A DNA stretch of 64,000 bases from positions 124,001-188,000 of the forward strand of contig JALOAL010000004.1 of the NCBI GenBank assembly GCA_023228825.1, in the 5' to 3' direction. The stretch's first letter is position 1, and each line of letters starts with the position of its first letter. The position numbers were made by a program, and so were the translations under genes. Shown piece by piece: positions 8,643-16,621 of the stretch. Source of the DNA: Dehalococcoidia bacterium. Its GTDB lineage: Bacteria > Chloroflexota > Dehalococcoidia > UBA2979. A model generated the notes under the pieces. It searched no databases. It saw nothing but the letters and a program-made list of their open reading frames with translations, and was not told the DNA's origin.

Positions 8643-9773
8643 ATGACTGATGTGCCCGCGGGCGCGCTCGCGGCGATCCGTGTCCTCGATCTCTCCTCCC
8701 GCCTTTCAGGCGCGTTCTGCGCTCGGCAGCTAGGAGACCTGGGCGCGGACGTGGTTGTGCTCGAAACGCCTTCCGGACACGCGCTCCGCCAGGAACCACC
8801 GTTCCTACATGAAGGGCGAGGCGAAGAACGCTCGTTGCTCCACGCCTACGCGAACTTCAATAAGCGCTCAGTCCGGCTCGACCTGGACGACGAGCGACGG
8901 GCTGCGCTGACCGCCCGCGCGGACGTGGTCGTGGTCTCCTCGCGCGGGCATCTGGAAGCCATCCGGCCGCATGTACGCCGCGACGCTGTGCTGGTTGCGG
9001 TCACCGCATACGGGCTGACGGGTGACCTGGCAGATGCTCCGGGGAACGATCTCACGGCGTATGCCCGGAGCGGCTGGGCGGCGATCAACGGATTCCAGGG
9101 GCAGCCTCCGCTGAAGGGCAGTAGTAACCAGGTGGGCTATCTGTCCGGTACGTTAGCAGCGTGCGGCGCCCTGGCCGCCCTCGTCGAGCGGCGAAAATCC
9201 GGCGAGGGCCAGACGGTGGATGTGAGCGAGACCGAGGCCCTCACGATCACAGCTGGCCCCACGCTGCTGATGACCTCCTACGAGGGTCGCGACCCGGTTC
9301 GTCAGGTTGCTGACATTTTTAGCGGGCCTGTGCCGGCCGAGGACGGGCACGTCTCCATCACCTTCAGCCGCGCGCACTTCTGGCGCGACGCGATGAATGC
9401 GCTGGGACTGGAACGCCTTGCCGAGGACCCACGCTACCTCGACCCGTGGACGCGGCGTCAGCACCGGGCCGAACTTGCGCCTCAGATCGAGGCGAAGGTG
9501 GCGGAGCGGGATCGCTGGGGGCTCTTCGAGCACCTGGGGCTCTTGCGTTGCGTGAGCGGAGTCGTCCTAGACATGAGCGACCTCGCGGAGAACCCGCACC
9601 TGCGCGAGCGTGGGGTACAGGAGAACCTCGTGGTGGACGGTGAAGAGGTCGAGATCCTCGGTGCGCCTTACAAGATGACAGCGACGCCGTGGGGACTCCG
9701 TCGCGATCCACCTCGGCTGGGCCAGCACACGGATGAAGTGTTGACCGAATGGCTGAGCGAGGTGCCTACGTGA
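8643..9773 (+). CDS. Family III CoA-transferase (CaiB/BaiF), shorter subunit of pair B
   Basis: A 376-residue CaiB/BaiF protein closely related to 3601-4737 (shared LSSRLSGAF/LSTRLSGAF, ERSLLHAYAN, DAPGNDLT, FSGPVP, LGQHTDEVL). The central motif is GEGQTVDVSETEA. It is the first gene of a coupled pair: its stop overlaps the GTG start of the next CoA-transferase in GTGA (9770-9773). The pair sits immediately downstream of the dppBC-binding-protein operon, pointing to CoA activation of an imported acid. Exact substrates are unknown. Confidence 0.9.
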   Translation: MTDVPAGALAAIRVLDLSSRLSGAFCARQLGDLGADVVVLETPSGHALRQEPPFLHEGRGEERSLLHAYANFNKRSVRLDLDDERRAALTARADVVVVSSRGHLEAIRPHVRRDAVLVAVTAYGLTGDLADAPGNDLTAYARSGWAAINGFQGQPPLKGSSNQVGYLSGTLAACGALAALVERRKSGEGQTVDVSETEALTITAGPTLLMTSYEGRDPVRQVADIFSGPVPAEDGHVSITFSRAHFWRDAMNALGLERLAEDPRYLDPWTRRQHRAELAPQIEAKVAERDRWGLFEHLGLLRCVSGVVLDMSDLAENPHLRERGVQENLVVDGEEVEILGAPYKMTATPWGLRRDPPRLGQHTDEVLTEWLSEVPT

Positions 9774-11038
9774 GTGATGTTCCTATTCCTGTCTTCGGAC
9801 CGCTGGCCGGAGTCCGCATTCTGACCTTCACGCAGGCGTGGTCCGGCACTTTCGCTACTGAGCTGCTGGGCCTGTTGGGGGCGGACGTCATCCAGATCGA
9901 GGCGCGTCGCCGTCCGGACACGTGGCGTGGGGGCTACGAAGGACCAATCCCGGAGGCCATCCGTGACCCGGAGAAGCGGCAGCGCCGCTGGAACGTGGGA
10001 CCGCTCTACAACGCCGTCAACCTGAACAAGCGGGGCATCACGCTGGACCTCGGGGACCCTCAGGGGGCGGAGTACTTCCGCCGCCTGGTGCCGCTGGCGG
10101 ACGTGGTCGTCGACAACTTCAGCCCGCGCGTCATGCACAACTGGGGCCTGGCCTTCGACGAGCTGAGCGCGCTGCGGCCGGGCATCATCCAGGCATCGCT
10201 CTCCGCTTACGGGGCATCCGGCCCATACCGGGATATGCCGGGTATCGGAGGCACGATCGAACCCATGTCCGGAATGTCCTCGCTGCTCGGCTACGAGGGC
10301 GGCCCGCCATTGAACTCCGGCAACATGTACCCAGATCCGGTCGCCGGGGTGTACATGACGAACGCCATCATTGCTGCCCTCCATCACCGCGAGCGCACCG
10401 GCGAGGGGCAGTACGTCGACCTCGGCATGATGGAGGCAAACGCTACCTTCCTCGGGGACGCCTACGCGGAGTACTCCGCCAACGGCAAGGTGCGCCCGCG
10501 TCTGGGGAACCGTCATCAGCGGATAGCCCCACACAACATCTATCCTGCTGCCGAGGGACAGTGGCTTGCCCTGTCCGCGGACGACGAGCATCAGTGGAAC
10601 GCGCTCAAGTACATCGTCGAGGATTCCGCGCTCGACGCGCCTTGCTTCACACACATGGAGAGCCGCAAACAACACGAGGCCGAACTCGACGCGGTCATCG
10701 AGAAATGGGCCAGGCGTCAGGACGCGGCCGCTGCAGAGAAGCAACTGCTGTTGGCGGGAGTTCCTGCGGCCCGCGTGCGGCCTCCCAGTGAGGTGTTGCA
10801 GGATGACCACCTCGTGGCGCGCGGGTTCGTGGAACACGTGGCCCATCCGGAGGCAGGCGTGCACCCGATGGTGGGCGCGCCGTGGCGGCTCTCGCGCACC
10901 CCCGCCCGGATCGTCAGGCCCTCCCCCATGCTGGGCGAACACAGCATGGAGGTCCTGTCGGAGTTCCTCGGGGTGACCGAGGCGGAGTACCAGGCGCTGG
11001 TGGAGCGCAACGTGTCGGGGGACGGACCCCCGCAGTAG
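9770..11038 (+). CDS. Family III CoA-transferase (CaiB/BaiF), longer subunit of pair B
   Basis: A 422-residue CaiB/BaiF protein and clear paralog of 2345-3604 (shared ILTFTQAWSGT, ADVIQIEARRRPD, WRGGYEG, NLNKRGITLD, GQYVDLGMMEA, HPEAG, SGDGPP). The start is placed at GTG 9770, which overlaps the upstream stop by four bases; an ATG 21 nt earlier would overlap more and lacks support. With 8643-9773 it is likely a heteromeric CoA-transferase. Followed 19 nt later by an enoyl-CoA hydratase gene. Confidence 0.9.
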   Translation: MSDVPIPVFGPLAGVRILTFTQAWSGTFATELLGLLGADVIQIEARRRPDTWRGGYEGPIPEAIRDPEKRQRRWNVGPLYNAVNLNKRGITLDLGDPQGAEYFRRLVPLADVVVDNFSPRVMHNWGLAFDELSALRPGIIQASLSAYGASGPYRDMPGIGGTIEPMSGMSSLLGYEGGPPLNSGNMYPDPVAGVYMTNAIIAALHHRERTGEGQYVDLGMMEANATFLGDAYAEYSANGKVRPRLGNRHQRIAPHNIYPAAEGQWLALSADDEHQWNALKYIVEDSALDAPCFTHMESRKQHEAELDAVIEKWARRQDAAAAEKQLLLAGVPAARVRPPSEVLQDDHLVARGFVEHVAHPEAGVHPMVGAPWRLSRTPARIVRPSPMLGEHSMEVLSEFLGVTEAEYQALVERNVSGDGPPQ

Positions 11039-11057
11039 CCAGGCCAGGAGGCCGACC

Positions 11058-11891
11058 GTGACCGAGCGACGCGTTCTCTACTCGACGATCGATGACGGGC
11101 GCATCGCGATCGTGACGCTGAACCGCCCGAGGTACCGGAACGCTCTCAGCCTGCAGACCATGCAGGAGCTGGACGCCGCCTTCGGTCAGGCCGTCAGCGA
11201 TCCCGAGGTGCGCGTTGCGATCCTTCGCGCTGAAGGCCCCGCGTTTTCGGCCGGACACGATCTAGGCAGCCCAGACGTGCAAAGCCGTGGGGAGCCGGAG
11301 AACCGAACGCGCGCCATGTACGAGCGCACGTGGGACCTCGACATCGACCACTACTTACGCTTCCGAAGCCTCCCGATCCCGACCATCGCCGCCGTCCAAG
11401 GCAACTGCATCCTGGCCGGCTGGATGCTCGCTTCCGCAATGGACGTGGTGTTCGCCGCCGAAGACGCGGAGTTCTTGATGTCGGACATCGAATACTTCTC
11501 AATGCCGTGGGACCTGGGCCTCCGGCGGACTCGGGCGATCCTGTTCGAGAACCGCTTCCTCACGGCAGCGGAGGTAGAGGAGATGGGCTTCGTCTACCAG
11601 GTGGTCCCAGCGGATCAGCTCCAAGACGCGGTTCTCGAGTACGCACGCCGTGTCGCCGAACAGGACAAGTTCCGGCTGCGCATGATGAAACTCTCGCTCA
11701 ATCAGATGCAGGACATGCAGGGCTTCACCACTCACATCATTTCCCACCACACGGGATGGGCGGTGAGCCGTTCCGGCAGCAGTCCGCCCGAGCGAGATAA
11801 GACCAGCAGCCGCCAGCATGGCATCGTAGCCCACGCCCGCACCGCGCCTCTGCGCCGACGCGGGCGCTCGGGAGGCTCGCCAGGCGAGTAG
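11058..11891 (+). CDS. Enoyl-CoA hydratase/isomerase family protein
   Basis: A crotonase-fold protein of 277 residues starting at GTG with AGGAGG upstream. RPRYRNALSL and FSAGHDLGSPD mark the CoA site and oxyanion hole; AAVQGNCILAGWMLASAMD is the second oxyanion-hole segment. It is a paralog of the partial gene at 1-389. The last 40 or so residues (from about VSRSGSSPPERD) become Arg/Ser-rich and unlike the family, which suggests a frameshifted or diverged C-terminus. Co-directional with CoA-transferase pair B, so it probably acts on the same acyl-CoA. Confidence 0.87.
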   Translation: MTERRVLYSTIDDGRIAIVTLNRPRYRNALSLQTMQELDAAFGQAVSDPEVRVAILRAEGPAFSAGHDLGSPDVQSRGEPENRTRAMYERTWDLDIDHYLRFRSLPIPTIAAVQGNCILAGWMLASAMDVVFAAEDAEFLMSDIEYFSMPWDLGLRRTRAILFENRFLTAAEVEEMGFVYQVVPADQLQDAVLEYARRVAEQDKFRLRMMKLSLNQMQDMQGFTTHIISHHTGWAVSRSGSSPPERDKTSSRQHGIVAHARTAPLRRRGRSGGSPGE

Positions 11892-12278
11892 GCGCCGGTG
11901 GCGGGCGGCTATCGCGCGATCGTGACGTGGGGCCCGGCGGGGAGACCGTCCGGGAAGGTCGTCCGAACGAGTGGGGTTCACGAAGTCGGCCGCACCGAGG
12001 GTTCCCCGTGCCACTCTGTCTACGGTCAGCCAGGCCCACACCGGCGGCGAGCGCTGTATCGAGGCGGTCAAGGTGCCGCCGAGCCAGGTGGCGAGCGTGA
12101 CTCCCTCGCTGCCGGTGGAGGCGCCTGCTAGAGCAGCGCGTCCAGCCCGATGAGGCTCATGGGCGCCTCCTACGGAAGGAGCGCGTGCCACTTGTCATCA
12201 CGGTAGAGATGACAGGGCGCCCCTCCATCTGTTACAACACGCGGCGGCAATTACGAGGCGGCGGGGTTGGGGGCCGGG
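11892..12278. other. Intergenic region without a supported gene
   Basis: No reading frame here looks like protein. It contains a 9-bp inverted repeat, GGAGGCGCC at 12117-12125 and GGCGCCTCC at 12162-12170, which could be part of a terminator or regulatory structure. Confidence 0.4.
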
Positions 12279-12869
12279 ATGTCGTATTCGCTCGTGGCGG
12301 CGGTGGTCGTGGGGTTCCTCACGTTCGTCGCGATGTACCCCCAGCCCGGCGAGGCGCAGACGGGGCTCACGCTCACCCTTTCGGCCGAGGCGGTGGGCAT
12401 TTCGATCTCTGGCGACGGGGAGTACGACTTCGGCGGTCCGTGGGCGCCGGGGCTGCGGCTGAGGGCGCACCCACAAATCACCCAAGAGAACATCGTGGGG
12501 CTGCCGCCAGAGATTACGAACACCGGCAACATTCCCATCACGTATATCGACCTGGCATACACGGGGCCGACCGGACAGGAGGCGATCTGCGACGCCGGGA
12601 GCGGTCATTGGGCTGCTCACGCGTCTGCGGTGGCCCAGGATCGCTTCATCACGCGCGCGTGGGCCAGCACCAACGCCAATTTGGGCACTTTCAACTCGAA
12701 CTCCGAGCCGGTGAGGCCGGACACGGGTACGGGCAACATCCTGCAGGTCGCGCCGCTTGCGGTGGACGCCAGCGTGCCCTTGCTGTTGGAACTGTGGACC
12801 CCCAGCCCGATGCTCGCCGGGGCGCACGGCTGCACGATCGGCCTCGTCGTGACGGCGGCGGCTGGGTAG
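12279..12869 (+). CDS. Secreted beta-rich protein with signal peptide (unknown function)
   Basis: A 196-residue protein with a signal peptide (MSYSLVAAVVVGFLTFVAMY then EAQT). The mature part has ISISGDGEYDFG, a PEITNTGNIPITYIDLAYTG segment and many Thr/Ser/Asn, the look of a small all-beta extracellular or surface-layer-type domain. The ATG at 12279 is preferred over one 12 nt upstream because it begins directly at the signal peptide. Followed after 19 nt by a second secreted protein, so the two probably form one surface structure. I do not recognise a named family. Confidence 0.7.
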   Translation: MSYSLVAAVVVGFLTFVAMYPQPGEAQTGLTLTLSAEAVGISISGDGEYDFGGPWAPGLRLRAHPQITQENIVGLPPEITNTGNIPITYIDLAYTGPTGQEAICDAGSGHWAAHASAVAQDRFITRAWASTNANLGTFNSNSEPVRPDTGTGNILQVAPLAVDASVPLLLELWTPSPMLAGAHGCTIGLVVTAAAG

Positions 12870-12888
12870 CGCCGCCTCCCCCTCGTCC

Positions 12889-13584
12889 ATGCGCGCGCCC
12901 GCGATGCCGGTGTCCCGCCTTGTGCCTGTGGTGGTGGGGGGCGCGATGCTGGTCGCCATGCTCGGTGTGGCGGGGGTACGGCCGGTGGGGGCGCAGTCGG
13001 TGGGGCCTCGTATCTCGCCGGCGTGGGTGACGGTGGAGTCGCCGATTGCGCCGGACACTCGCGCGGACCTGCCGGCGCTGGTCGTGCGGAACGAGGGCAG
13101 CGACGCGCTCGAGGTGCAGATGGGAGCGTCCGCCGATGACCCCGCCGTGGCGTCGTGGACCACCTTTGAGCCCTCGACGTTCTCGCTCGCGCCCGGGGAG
13201 GCGCGCGTGGTGGGCGTGCGGGTGTCCGTGCCGCGCGACGCGGTCGAGGGCGCCCGGCGTCTGCGCCTGCGCGCCACCACCACCGCGTCCGCATCGTCCT
13301 CCGGCGTCGCGCTCGGGTTCAGCGTGGCCGTGGCGACCGTGGTGGACTTCACCGTTGGCTGGCCTGAGGACGGCGCCTCGGACGTACGCGGCGGTGGCGT
13401 GTCCGCCGGGCCCAGCCACCGTGACCTCGTGCTGGCCGTGGGCCTGGCCCTGGCGACTGGTGCGGCGACCTACCTGGGGATGAAGCACCGCCCGCGCCTG
13501 CAATTCCGCTCCCCCGTCGTCCGCCGTCCCCCGCCGGAGCCCTCGGACGAGGCCAGCCCTCGTCAGGATGAGCCGGGGGGCTGA
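12889..13584 (+). CDS. Secreted membrane-anchored protein with DUF916/COG1361-like beta domain
   Basis: A 231-residue protein with an N-terminal signal peptide (VPVVVGGAMLVAMLGVAG, cleavage near VGAQS), a beta-sandwich-like domain with phrases typical of extracellular immunoglobulin-like domains (LVVRNEGSDALEV, FSLAPGEARVVGVRVSVP), a C-terminal transmembrane helix (DLVLAVGLALATGAATYLG) and a short basic, Pro-rich cytoplasmic tail. The layout recalls the membrane partner of WxL-type surface systems, but that is analogy. An alternative ATG lies at 12904. Confidence 0.65.
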   Translation: MRAPAMPVSRLVPVVVGGAMLVAMLGVAGVRPVGAQSVGPRISPAWVTVESPIAPDTRADLPALVVRNEGSDALEVQMGASADDPAVASWTTFEPSTFSLAPGEARVVGVRVSVPRDAVEGARRLRLRATTTASASSSGVALGFSVAVATVVDFTVGWPEDGASDVRGGGVSAGPSHRDLVLAVGLALATGAATYLGMKHRPRLQFRSPVVRRPPPEPSDEASPRQDEPGG

Positions 13585-13717
13585 TCCGAGAAGTTCGGGG
13601 GTATCGTTCAGTCGTCGCTGGTGGTTGGCGTGGGTGGCGGGCCCCTGCTCACGCGTCACCACGTTGCCGCCACCGCATCCTGCCGCGAGACCGCTTGATG
13701 GAGGTTCGCGCCTCGCG

Positions 13718-14464
13718 CTAGGAGGTCGGGTAGCGGCCCTCGATCTTGAAGTCGATCTCCACCTCGAGCCTGCCGTCGTCGCGCTCGACCTTGAACTCCC
13801 ACGTGACGTTGTCCCTGCGGAAGTCCACCTCGATAGCGCCGGCCTCTTGCTCCTCGATCCTGTGTGACCAGTCCTCGTTGGTCACGATCTCGCCGAGGCT
13901 CAGCGCGCCGTCTGACACCTGGAAGGCCACCGTGCCCGCGAGGCCCACCGCGTAGACACCCGGCTCGGCGCCGTGCACGTCCTGGTCGATCTCAATCTCG
14001 AGCACCCCATTGTCGATCTCGACCTTAACCGTCCAGTCCACGTCTCCGCGGCGGAAGTCGACCTCGATCTCGTCGTCCTCTATCTCCTGCTCCGTGACGC
14101 TCCAGCCGTCTGCGGGGCGCACCTCGACCAGTTCGAGGCGGTCGCCGGACACGGCGAACTCGACCTCCCCGGCGTCTCCGACGGGCCAGGTGCCGTCGCG
14201 CACTTCGAGTATGGAGTCGTCCCAGGTGACGTCCATCGATGCGCCGCCTTGCGCCGGTCCCGTCGTCGGACTCGCGGTTGCACCGGTGGTCGTGGTGGCC
14301 GTCGGGCTCGAGGTCGGCGTCGCCGCCCCGTCCTCGGTGGCCGTGGGTGAGGGCGCATTGCCCTCGGCGTCTGCGGTATCACCGGTGGAGTCGTCGCAGG
14401 CCGCAAGCAGGATGAGGGCGGACGCGAGTCCGATGTGGAGCAGGGTGGTCACGGTCCGTCGCAT
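13718..14464 (-). CDS. Lipoprotein with two copies of an acidic beta repeat
   Basis: A 248-residue predicted lipoprotein: Sec-type signal (TLLHIGLASALILLAAC, lipobox LAAC), then a Thr/Ala/Pro linker of about 50 residues, then a duplicated module. Copy 1 contains EIEVDFRRGDVDWTVKVEID and copy 2 AIEVDFRRDNVTWEFKVERD at about 75 residues spacing. The repeats are strongly acidic with alternating hydrophobic residues, consistent with beta hairpins. No family is recognised. It is convergent with the secreted pair at 12279-13584. Confidence 0.7.
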   Translation of the reverse strand: MRRTVTTLLHIGLASALILLAACDDSTGDTADAEGNAPSPTATEDGAATPTSSPTATTTTGATASPTTGPAQGGASMDVTWDDSILEVRDGTWPVGDAGEVEFAVSGDRLELVEVRPADGWSVTEQEIEDDEIEVDFRRGDVDWTVKVEIDNGVLEIEIDQDVHGAEPGVYAVGLAGTVAFQVSDGALSLGEIVTNEDWSHRIEEQEAGAIEVDFRRDNVTWEFKVERDDGRLEVEIDFKIEGRYPTS

Positions 14465-14630
14465 CCGTCGTCTCCTCGCTGTGCCCGAACCACCGTACCC
14501 ACAGGGAAGTCAGCCACGAGAGCGATTCGGGGCGATCCGCCCGCACTGACACAGGAAGGGCACACCGCCGGCGCGAAATGCGAGGTGGCCGCCTCGTAGC
14601 GCGGCGGGGCGGCGCGGGGCCTGCGCGGTG

Positions 14631-15029
14631 CTACTGCCAGCCCGGCACGCGGGCCGCTTGCTCGATCCACCCGCGGACTTCGGGCGCCTTCGCTTCGTCC
14701 AGGGAGCCAACCTTGACGTAACGAGACCTCCCGTCGCCCAGCGGTGGCGGCGAGTCGAACTCCGCACCCCCGTGGAAGACGAGGTTCACGGACACGTCGT
14801 ACGCGACCATCTCGATGAGCCACCCCGGGTCCGGGAGCCCGTAGTACACCTTCTTCCACTTGATGGCGTACTGCAGTCCGGGGATCGTGTCCCGGATCAC
14901 CTGGTCGAAGTGCCTGACGATGGGCTGCAAGTCCGGCATGACCCGGCGCATCCAGTCGTCAATCTCCGCATGGCTCTCCAGGGGCACGGGCGGCTTCAGG
15001 GTGGTGCTGGTCTTGCGTGACTTCTCCAT
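14631..15029 (-). CDS. DUF1801-family (YdhG-like) protein
   Basis: A 132-residue soluble protein. The pattern IDDWMRRVMPDLQPIVRHFDQVIRDTIPGL, IKWKKVYYGLPD and VNLVFHGGAEFD matches DUF1801 (iron-chaperone-fold) proteins. The start at ATG 15029 has GAGGAGG (15034-15040) upstream. Function of the family is not settled. It stands alone between a lipoprotein gene and an acyl-CoA dehydrogenase gene. Confidence 0.75.
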   Translation of the reverse strand: MEKSRKTSTTLKPPVPLESHAEIDDWMRRVMPDLQPIVRHFDQVIRDTIPGLQYAIKWKKVYYGLPDPGWLIEMVAYDVSVNLVFHGGAEFDSPPPLGDGRSRYVKVGSLDEAKAPEVRGWIEQAARVPGWQ

Positions 15030-15295
15030 ACTGCCTCCTCTCGCCACCTAGCCTACGGCCGCGCGGCGCGCGTTGCGGGCGAATGGGGCGGCCTCGACGC
15101 TATGCACGCTCGGGGACAGGAGGTGAGCGCGTGCCACCGGGTGATGGAGCGCGCACCAGGCATGCGCGCCACGCGGGACGAAGCAACTTGAATTGCTGGC
15201 GGCCAGCGCAACGATACGGATCGTGCGGCCTGTCGACCTAGCATGAAGGCGCCGTCTCTCTGGCCGATCACGGACTTACACCTCAGGAGGTAGCC

Positions 15296-16489
15296 ATGGA
15301 TCTCTCTGACAGCCCGGCGGAGGCTGCGTTTCGCTCCGAGGTCCGCGCCTTCCTCGAGGAGAGCGGCCACTTCTACCCCCGCGAGCAGACGCCGTGGGGC
15401 GACATGGGCGACGATCCGGAGACGATGGAGCGCTTCGAGCAGTGGCGTGCGGCCATCGTGGAGCGTGGCTGGATTGCACCGCACTGGCCGAAGGAGTACG
15501 GCGGCGCCGGTCTGAGCCCTCGGGAGCAGTTCGTCCTGAACGAGGAGTTCGCCCGTCACGGAGTCACCAATGCCGGTGGCTCGGGTGTGAGCATGATCGG
15601 CCCCACGCTCATCATCCACGGCACGGAGGAGCAGAAGGCGGAGCACCTGACGAAGATCCTCAGCGGCGAGCGTCGTTGGGCGCAGGGCTGGTCAGAGCCC
15701 GGCGCAGGCTCGGACCTGGCCTCTCTTCAGACTCGAGCCGTGCGCGACGGCGACGAGTATGTCGTGAACGGCCAGAAGATCTGGACGTCTGGCGCGCATC
15801 GTGCGGACTGGATCTTCATGTTGGCCCGCACGGACCCGGACGCGCCCAAGCATCGAGGCATCTCGTTGCTGCTCTTCGACATCCGCTCTCCCGGCGTCTC
15901 CATCCGCCCGTTGATCAACATGGCGTTCGGCCATCACTTCAACGAGGTGTTCTTCGAAGACGTGCGCGTCCCCGTCCGTAACCGCCTGGGCGAGGAGAAC
16001 CGCGGTTGGTACGTGGGAATGACGCTCACGGACTTCGAGCGCTCCGGCATTGGCAACGCGACGGGCGTGGCTCGCAAGTTGGAGAACCTGCTGGACACGG
16101 CCAAGGCGGGGCCCGCGTCAGAAGTGCGGAACGCGCGCCGTCCGGATGGCGCCTGGCGGTTGGAACTTGCCGACCGCTGGGTGGAGGTGAACGTGGCGCG
16201 GCTGTTCTCCTACCGCATCATGACCCTGCAGACACGCGGCCTGGTTCCCAACCACGAGGCGTCTGTCTCCAAACTCTTCACGACGGAACTGAACCAGCGC
16301 ATCGCGCGGACGACCCACCGCATGTATGGCCTGTACGGCCAGATGTGGGACTACAGTCGCCCGGAAGCCATGGGTGGTCAGGCATCCTACGGGTACCTGC
16401 GCACGATCAGCGCGAGCATTTCCGGCGGGAGTAGCGAAATCCAGCGCAACGTGATCGCCACCCGCGGTCTGGGGCTCCCTCGCGGGTAG
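15296..16489 (+). CDS. Acyl-CoA dehydrogenase family protein
   Basis: A 397-residue FAD-dependent acyl-CoA dehydrogenase. It has the N-terminal helical domain, the FAD/substrate segment WSEPGAGSDLASLQTRA with NGQKIWTSGAH, and the C-terminal SGGSSEIQRNVIATRGLGLPRG. At the position of the usual catalytic Glu in the YEG motif of medium-chain enzymes there is Gly, as in several family branches where the base is elsewhere. ATG behind a strong AGGAGG. It is similar to 50224-51360. A bidirectional terminator hairpin follows at 16575-16601. Confidence 0.93.
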   Translation: MDLSDSPAEAAFRSEVRAFLEESGHFYPREQTPWGDMGDDPETMERFEQWRAAIVERGWIAPHWPKEYGGAGLSPREQFVLNEEFARHGVTNAGGSGVSMIGPTLIIHGTEEQKAEHLTKILSGERRWAQGWSEPGAGSDLASLQTRAVRDGDEYVVNGQKIWTSGAHRADWIFMLARTDPDAPKHRGISLLLFDIRSPGVSIRPLINMAFGHHFNEVFFEDVRVPVRNRLGEENRGWYVGMTLTDFERSGIGNATGVARKLENLLDTAKAGPASEVRNARRPDGAWRLELADRWVEVNVARLFSYRIMTLQTRGLVPNHEASVSKLFTTELNQRIARTTHRMYGLYGQMWDYSRPEAMGGQASYGYLRTISASISGGSSEIQRNVIATRGLGLPRG

Positions 16490-16574
16490 TTCGCTGGCCG
16501 CTGCCGATCGCCCTGCCGCGCTGCCGGCGTCTCGGGCTGAGCGAGCGCCGCTCGCACCCCCGTGGACGCGCGAA

Positions 16575-16601
16575 GAAGTGGCCCCGGGGAGGGGCCACTT
16601 C
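16575..16601. terminator. Bidirectional terminator hairpin
   Basis: GAAGTGGCCCC pairs perfectly with GGGGCCACTTC around a 5-nt loop, between the convergent acyl-CoA dehydrogenase (+) and binding-protein (-) genes. Confidence 0.7.
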
Positions 16602-16621
16602 GTCTCGTCGCGGCTCGGAGC

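Noticed and set aside
12185..13030. 281-residue plus-strand ORF
   Set aside because: Overlaps the signal-peptide protein at 12279 in another frame and is Gly/Arg-rich; no ribosome-site advantage.
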